Shown: positions 59,651-64,000 of the stretch, in pieces
Layout of the letters: the number at the start of each line of letters is the position of its first letter
Numbering within the stretch: position 1 is the first letter of the stretch
Source: CBDBCU01 sp965243185
GTDB lineage: Bacteria > Chloroflexota > Dehalococcoidia > Lucifugimonadales > UBA3495
Assembly (NCBI GenBank): GCA_965243185.1
Contig: OZ251531.1
Location: 186,001-250,000, forward strand
Reading direction: 5' to 3'
DNA length: 64,000 nucleotides
Program-made: the position numbers and the translations under genes
The notes under the pieces: model-generated
The model's database searches: none
What the model was told of the DNA's origin: nothing
Seen by the model: the letters and a program-made list of their open reading frames with translations, nothing else

Positions 59651-60329
59651 CCAAGGGATAGAGGAACAGACGGCGGCGGCCAGTGCCCGGCCGGCCCGGC
59701 AGCAGTCCCGGGCCCGGCGCAGCGGCGGACGGGGCGCAGTAGCGGAAGCGGCTCCGGCGGAGAGCGGGCCGCCTTATCCCCGTCTGCGGGATGTGTACCG
59801 CAACGAGATTGTGCCGGCGATGATGGCGGAGTTCGGGTTCGCCAACACGATGCGGGTGCCGCGGGTGGAGAAAATCGTGGTGAACATCGGCTTGGGCGAG
59901 GCGTTAACCAACGGGCGGGCAATGGAGAGCGCGATCCGGGATTTGGCGACCATCACCGGGCAGAAACCGATTATCACCCGGGCCCGCAAGTCGATTGCCG
60001 GGTTCAAGCTGCGGGCGGGCAATCCTATCGGCACTTGCGTAACCCTGCGCGGCCCCCGGATGTACCATTTTCTGGACCGGCTGGTGAATACGGCTTTGCC
60101 GCGGATCCGGGACTTTCGGGGAATATCCCGGCGGGGGTTTGACGGCCGGGGCAACTTTTCCATCGGCCTCCGGGAACAGATTATTTTCCCGGAAATCGAC
60201 TACAATCAGATTGACCGGTTCCGGGGCTTGCAGGTCAGCATCATCACTTCGGCCCGGAACGATGCCGAGTCGGCGCGGCTGCTGGAACTGTTCGGTATGC
60301 CCTTTGTGCGGCAGAACCAGGCCGGTTAA
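59637..60329 (+). CDS. rplE: 50S ribosomal protein uL5 with N-terminal extension
   Basis: ATG 59637 lies inside the end of rplX. The 230-residue protein has about 45 extra N-terminal residues (Gln/Ala/Arg/Gly-rich, ARPARQQSRARRSGG) before the usual L5 start (YPRLRDVYRNEIVPAMMAEFGFANTMRVPRVEKIVVNIGLGEA). E. coli L5 has 179 residues. The core continues TITGQKPIITRARKSIAGFKLRAG. L5 binds 5S rRNA. Confidence 0.95.
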   Translation: MTPDNQGIEEQTAAASARPARQQSRARRSGGRGAVAEAAPAESGPPYPRLRDVYRNEIVPAMMAEFGFANTMRVPRVEKIVVNIGLGEALTNGRAMESAIRDLATITGQKPIITRARKSIAGFKLRAGNPIGTCVTLRGPRMYHFLDRLVNTALPRIRDFRGISRRGFDGRGNFSIGLREQIIFPEIDYNQIDRFRGLQVSIITSARNDAESARLLELFGMPFVRQNQAG

Positions 60330-60357
60330 GCCGGCCAAGAGAGGCTGAGGGAAGGCT

Positions 60358-60543
60358 TTGGCTAAGAAATCGATGATTCAGAAGTGGCTGCGGGAACCGA
60401 AGTATCCCGGGCGGAAGTACAACCGGTGTCACCGTTGCGGGCGGCCGCGGGCCTACATTCGTTACTTCGGAATCTGCCGCATCTGTTTCCGCCAGATGGC
60501 CCTGACCGGCGAGCTGCCGGGCATTCGCAAGGCCAGCTGGTAG
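60358..60543 (+). CDS. rpsN: 30S ribosomal protein uS14, zinc-binding type Z
   Basis: 61 residues from TTG 60358 (MAKKSMIQKWLREPKYPGRKYNRCHRCGRPRAYIRYFGICRICFRQMALTGELPGIRKASW). CHRC and CRIC form the zinc site, as in the short Zn-type S14 found in Gram-positives, Chloroflexota and others. Confidence 0.97.
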   Translation: MAKKSMIQKWLREPKYPGRKYNRCHRCGRPRAYIRYFGICRICFRQMALTGELPGIRKASW

Positions 60544-60600
60544 GGCACGGCAGCGGCGGCGCCGAAAACATTGCCATTGAGGACGGGAGAATAACTGACC

Positions 60601-60999
60601 ATGCCAGTCAACGACCCGGTAGCGGATATGCTCACCCGGATTCGGAACGGGGTACAGATGCGCCACGACACGGTGCTGGTGCCGCATTCCAAGCTGAAGT
60701 CGGCGATTGCCGACATCCTGAAGGAGCAGGGCTACATCCGGGACTACGATATACCCCGGGGCCAGCGGTTTGCGAACCTGCGGCTGCATCTGGCTTATCG
60801 GCCCGGACGGGAGCCGGTCATCACCGGCTTGAAACGGGTCAGCAAGCCGGGGCTGCGGTTGTATGTGGGCAAGGGGGAGATTCCCCGGGTGTACGGCGGC
60901 TTGGGGATCGCCATTGTCTCCACTTCCAAAGGGTTGATGACCGGCCGGCAAGCCTGGCGACTCGGTATTGGAGGGGAACTGCTCTGTTATGTCTGGTAG
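60601..60999 (+). CDS. rpsH: 30S ribosomal protein uS8
   Basis: 132 residues: DPVADMLTRIRNGVQMRHDTVLVPHSKLKSAIADILKEQGYI, then RVSKPGLRLYVGKGEIPRVYGGLGIAIVSTSKGLMTGRQAWRLGIGGELLCYVW. S8 binds helix 21 and is the feedback repressor of the spc operon in E. coli. Overlaps rplF. Confidence 0.97.
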   Translation: MPVNDPVADMLTRIRNGVQMRHDTVLVPHSKLKSAIADILKEQGYIRDYDIPRGQRFANLRLHLAYRPGREPVITGLKRVSKPGLRLYVGKGEIPRVYGGLGIAIVSTSKGLMTGRQAWRLGIGGELLCYVW

Positions 61000-61579
61000 C
61001 GTGAACGCACGAGAGGAACGGGAGGGGCGCACCCTTTCTCGCATCGGCCGCAAGCCCATCCCCATTCCGGAGGGGGTAGAGGTGCAGGTCAATTACGGCG
61101 GCGTAACGGTCACGGGGCCGCGCGGCGTTTTGACCCAGAACTACCATCCGGAGGTGAAGGTTCGGGTCGAGGATGGGGAGGTACTGGTGGAACGGGTTTC
61201 GGAGCGGAAGTTTCACCATTCCCTGCACGGTTTGACCCGCAGCCTGATTGCCAACGCCATCGTCGGCGTCACCGAAGGCTATACCAAGACGCTGGAATTG
61301 ATGGGCGTCGGCTACCGGGTGCAGCAGACCGGGGAAGGGATTACCCTGAGCGTGGGCTACAGCCATCCGGTCGAGATTCAGCCCCAAGCAGGGGTAACGA
61401 TGGAAGTGGAAGGGAATAACCGGGTACACGTGCGCGGCATTGACAAGCAGAAGGTGGGGGAATTGGCCGCCCAGGTGCGGAAGGTGCGCCCGCCCAATGC
61501 TTACAAGGAAAAGGGCATCCGCTACCAGGGGGAAGTCCTGCACTTCAAGCCGGGCAAGGCGGCGGCCCGCAAGTCCTAG
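60989..61579 (+). CDS. rplF: 50S ribosomal protein uL6
   Basis: ATG 60989 gives 196 residues. An unusual 15-residue N-terminal tail (MSGSVNAREEREGRT) precedes the normal start LSRIGRKPIPIPEGVEV. Core: GVTEGYTKTLELMGVGYRVQQTGE, IDKQKVGELAAQVRKVRPPNAYKEKGIRY. An upstream in-frame ATG at 60968 would lie inside rpsH. L6 binds the sarcin-ricin loop region. Confidence 0.96.
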   Translation: MSGSVNAREEREGRTLSRIGRKPIPIPEGVEVQVNYGGVTVTGPRGVLTQNYHPEVKVRVEDGEVLVERVSERKFHHSLHGLTRSLIANAIVGVTEGYTKTLELMGVGYRVQQTGEGITLSVGYSHPVEIQPQAGVTMEVEGNNRVHVRGIDKQKVGELAAQVRKVRPPNAYKEKGIRYQGEVLHFKPGKAAARKS

Positions 61580-61651
61580 CAAACCGGACCCGGAGCGGCG
61601 AACCGTCGCCGGCTCCGGGGATACCAGCAGAACCGGAGATTTTGGTAAGAG

Positions 61652-62020
61652 ATGCCCAAAGACAGAGACGCCCGCAAGTTGAGGAATGTCCGACACCGGC
61701 GGGTACGCAAGAAGGTGTCGGGTCGCCCGGAACAACCCCGGCTGTGCGTGTTCCGCAGCCTGCGGTTCATCTACGCGCAGATAATTGACGATGCCGGCGG
61801 TAAAACGCTGGTGGCGGCCTCCAGTCAAGAAGCGGTCAAGGAAGCCGGCGGAGAAATCCGGCCCAAGACGGCATTGGCCACGGCGGTGGGTCAGTTGCTG
61901 GCGCAGCGGGCCTTGGCGCAGGGTATCAGCCGGGTGGTGTTCGACCGGGGCGGCTACAAGTATCACGGACGGGTGAAGGCTTTGGCCGAAGCCGCCCGGG
62001 AGGGAGGTCTCAAGTTTTAA
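61652..62020 (+). CDS. rplR: 50S ribosomal protein uL18
   Basis: 122 residues: RHRRVRKKVSGRPEQPRLCVFRSLRFIYAQIIDDAGGKTLVAASSQE, then GQLLAQRALAQGISRVVFDRGGYKYHGRVKALAEAAREGGLKF. L18 binds 5S rRNA with L5. The last base of its stop is the first base of rpsE. Confidence 0.97.
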   Translation: MPKDRDARKLRNVRHRRVRKKVSGRPEQPRLCVFRSLRFIYAQIIDDAGGKTLVAASSQEAVKEAGGEIRPKTALATAVGQLLAQRALAQGISRVVFDRGGYKYHGRVKALAEAAREGGLKF

Positions 62021-62673
62021 TGGTTAGTACGGCAAACCGGCCCCGACCGCAGCGTCCGCCCCGGGAAGTGGAAGATCCGGGCGGGTTTTCGGAGCGGGTA
62101 GTTTATACCCGCCGCATCGCCAAGGTAGTTAAAGGCGGCCGCCGGCTGCGCTTTAATGCGCTGGTAGTGGTGGGCGACGGGATGGGAAGCGTCGGCGCGG
62201 GAATGGGCAAGGCTTTGGTCATCCCCGATGCGGTGCGGAAAGGCAATGCCATCGCCCGCCGGGAATTGGTGAAAATCCCGATTAAGGGCAGCACCATTCC
62301 CCACGAAATCACCGTTAAGGTGGGGGCTTCGATTGTGGTAATCAAGCCGGCCCCGGAAGGCACCGGCATTATCGCCGCCGGGGCGATGCGGGCGATTCTG
62401 GAATTGGGCGGCGTGCGGGATGTGGTCGGCAAGTCGCTGGGTTCCCGCAATCCCATTAACACGGTGCAGGCTACACTGGAAGCCCTGCGGCGGTTGCGGG
62501 ATCCGCAGGTGGAAGTGGCCCGGCGGTTGGCTGACCGGCAGCATTATCAACAACAAGCCCGTCCGCCGCGCCCGATGCCGCCGCGACAGCAAGGCCGCCC
62601 GGGGCCGGCCCGACCGGCACCAGCCCGACCTATGCCGCCGCGCCCGGCGCCGGCCCGGCAGCCCCAAGCATAG
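62020..62673 (+). CDS. rpsE: 30S ribosomal protein uS5 with Pro-rich tail
   Basis: 217 residues. Core: FSERVVYTRRIAKVVKGGRRLRFNALVVVGDGMGSVGAGMGKALVIPDAVRKGNAIARRELVKIPIKGSTIPHE. A C-terminal tail of about 40 residues (Pro/Arg/Gln: RPMPPRPAPARQPQA) is added. E. coli S5 has 167. The S5 region near GGRRLRF is the classical spectinomycin site. The tail resembles RNA-binding disordered segments. Confidence 0.96.
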   Translation: MVSTANRPRPQRPPREVEDPGGFSERVVYTRRIAKVVKGGRRLRFNALVVVGDGMGSVGAGMGKALVIPDAVRKGNAIARRELVKIPIKGSTIPHEITVKVGASIVVIKPAPEGTGIIAAGAMRAILELGGVRDVVGKSLGSRNPINTVQATLEALRRLRDPQVEVARRLADRQHYQQQARPPRPMPPRQQGRPGPARPAPARPMPPRPAPARQPQA

Positions 62674-62714
62674 CCGGCGGCCGGATCCGGCCGGAAAAGG
62701 GACAAGGTGCAGCA

Positions 62715-62903
62715 ATGGCCCAACTGAAAATTACCTGGACCAAGAGTTATATCGGCAAGCCGCAGAACCAGCGCAAGGTAGTGCAAGCCTTGGGCTTGCG
62801 CCGCTTGCATCACACCGTTACCGTGGGCGACACTCCGACCATCCGGGGGATGGTGAACAAGGTTGCCCATTTAGTTACGGTGGAGGAAGTAGCCGAGGGT
62901 TAG
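62715..62903 (+). CDS. rpmD: 50S ribosomal protein uL30
   Basis: 62 residues: LKITWTKSYIGKPQNQRKVVQALGLRRLHHTVTVGDTPTIRGMVNKVAHLVTVEEV, the usual short bacterial L30. It lies between rpsE and rplO. Confidence 0.96.
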   Translation: MAQLKITWTKSYIGKPQNQRKVVQALGLRRLHHTVTVGDTPTIRGMVNKVAHLVTVEEVAEG

Positions 62904-63022
62904 CGGCGGTGCGGCCGGCGGTAGGTAGCCGCGTAACTTGGGAACACTCTTTACCGGAAAAGGTAGCCGGGAGAACTAACCGGCCTTTCCGGGGACAAAA
63001 CAGCCAGGAGCGACAACCCATT

Positions 63023-63466
63023 ATGATGGAACACCAGATAATCCCGTCGCCGGGGGCGCGCAAGGCCCGCAAGCGGGTCGGCCGGGGCGACGCCGCCGGC
63101 CAAGGCAGCTACGGCGGCCGGGGAATGAAGGGGCAGAAGTCCCGCTCCGGCTACCGCATCCGCCCCGGTTTCGAGGGCGGTCAGTTGCCGCTGATTAAGG
63201 GTCTGCCGATGAAGCGGGGGTTCAACAACAAGTTCAAGACCCGCTTTTCCCTGGTCAAGGTGGAGGATTTGGCGGCCTTTGACGCCGGGGAGCGCATTAC
63301 GCCGGATTTGCTCTACCAGCGGGGCATCCTGTCCACCCGAAAGTTTCCGGTGAAAGTTCTGGGCAACGGGGAAATGAGGCAAGCCCTGACCGTAGCCGTC
63401 CACAAGTTCACCCGTTCGGCCCGGGCCAAGATTGAGGCGGCCGGGGGAACGGCGGAGGAACTGTAG
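63023..63466 (+). CDS. rplO: 50S ribosomal protein uL15
   Basis: 147 residues from ATG 63023: KRVGRGDAAGQGSYGGRGMKGQKSRSGYRIRPGFEGGQLPLIKGLPMKRGFNNKF, then TVAVHKFTRSARAKIEAAGGTAEEL. A much longer frame starting at 62420 is only rpsE and rpmD read out of register. CAGGAG lies upstream. L15 binds 23S rRNA early in assembly. Confidence 0.96.
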   Translation: MMEHQIIPSPGARKARKRVGRGDAAGQGSYGGRGMKGQKSRSGYRIRPGFEGGQLPLIKGLPMKRGFNNKFKTRFSLVKVEDLAAFDAGERITPDLLYQRGILSTRKFPVKVLGNGEMRQALTVAVHKFTRSARAKIEAAGGTAEEL

Positions 63467-63472
63467 CCCTTT

Positions 63473-64000
63473 ATGATTTCGACGGAAGCGCAAGGGGGAC
63501 GGTGGCCGCGGCTAATCCAGGCCGCCATTGACGCCTTTAGTCTGCCCGACTTGAGGTCTAAAATCCTGTTCACCCTGGGGATGCTGGCGATTTATCGCTT
63601 TGTGTCCCACATTCCCATTCCGGGCATTGACACGGTCCAGCTGAACAACCTGTTCGAGAATAACCAGTTGCTGGGCTTTCTCGACCTGTTCAGCGGGGGC
63701 GCGCTGAGCCGAATGAGCATTGTGGCCCTGGGGGTCTTTCCCTACATTACGGCGTCCATCGTGATGCAGCTGCTGACCCCGGTTGTGCCGCAGTTGCAGC
63801 AGATGTCCCGGGAAGGGGAAGCCGGGCGGGCCAAAATCAACCGTATCGTCCACTGGATGACGGTGCCGATTGCCTTGGCGCAAGGGTTCGGGCAACTGGT
63901 GCTGTTGCAGCAAAGCAATGTGCTGACCAATGTGGGTTTCAGCGGAGACGCTTTGCTGCCCACTACGGCGGCGATTATCTCGATGACGGCCGGCACGATG
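63473..64000 (+). CDS. secY: protein translocase subunit SecY (C-terminus beyond window)
   Basis: ATG 63473, 6 bp after rplO. 176 codons are visible: FSLPDLRSKILFTLGMLAIYRFVSHIPIPGID (TM1), the plug region NNLFENNQLLGFLDLFSGGALSRMSIVALGVFPYITASIVMQLL, and TM3. SecY forms the membrane channel for protein export. rplO-secY is the standard order. Confidence 0.97.
   Translation, partial: MISTEAQGGRWPRLIQAAIDAFSLPDLRSKILFTLGMLAIYRFVSHIPIPGIDTVQLNNLFENNQLLGFLDLFSGGALSRMSIVALGVFPYITASIVMQLLTPVVPQLQQMSREGEAGRAKINRIVHWMTVPIALAQGFGQLVLLQQSNVLTNVGFSGDALLPTTAAIISMTAGTM

Overview
The window looks like a GC-rich (roughly 60 percent by eye) chromosome segment of a Chloroflexota bacterium, perhaps from the SAR202/Dehalococcoidia side. 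The support is indirect: rplI-dnaB-dnaD-dnaC order, lipoproteins with long Pro-Thr repeats, a gamma-alpha fused 2-oxoacid:ferredoxin oxidoreductase, a thiolase-like/DUF35 pair, DUF1800/DUF1501 genes, zinc-binding S14, and several genes whose -10 box sits directly before the start codon. No rRNA, tRNA or CRISPR array was recognised.

Layout. 1-6.1 kb, minus strand: an alpha/beta hydrolase cut by the window edge, a zinc-ribbon membrane protein, and the replication block rplI-dnaB-dnaD-like-dnaC-like, in which the DnaC-like protein has two AAA+ domains in tandem. 6.2-19 kb: a tiny transcription unit with two mini-ORFs, a MocA-like/XdhC pair for molybdenum hydroxylases, an intact insertion sequence with 9-bp target duplication, an MFS transporter, an aminotransferase, SDR proteins and two tandem Pro-Thr lipoproteins. 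19-33.8 kb: dprA-topA, a candidate structured RNA (about 23.24-23.78 kb), an SDR, a HEPN/unknown/TPR operon, a DUF35/thiolase-like pair, a restriction-modification pair and korAB.

33.8-50.1 kb is a mobile-element region wrapped around prmA, dnaJ, DUF1800, DUF1501 and NHL genes. It holds three copies of one IS5/IS427-like element, one copy of a second IS5-like element, and a family of IS6-like units whose ends begin GGTTCTGT. The IS6-like units carry cargo genes behind the transposase, and two mini-units carry cargo with no transposase. Three independent marks show that the segment between the two oppositely oriented IS427 copies (about 34.8-42.7 kb) has been inverted: a cargo gene split at 43386 and 34780 that rejoins in frame, an 8-bp target duplication now present as reverse complements at 35233 and 44660, and an ISAs1-type ORF that appears to read through the rejoined duplication.

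50.2-64 kb: the str-S10-spc ribosomal protein operon, rpsL-rpsG-fusA-rpsJ through rplO-secY, with no tuf between fusA and rpsJ and with long low-complexity extensions on S17, L5 and S5. It starts from a clear promoter just downstream of the IS cluster.
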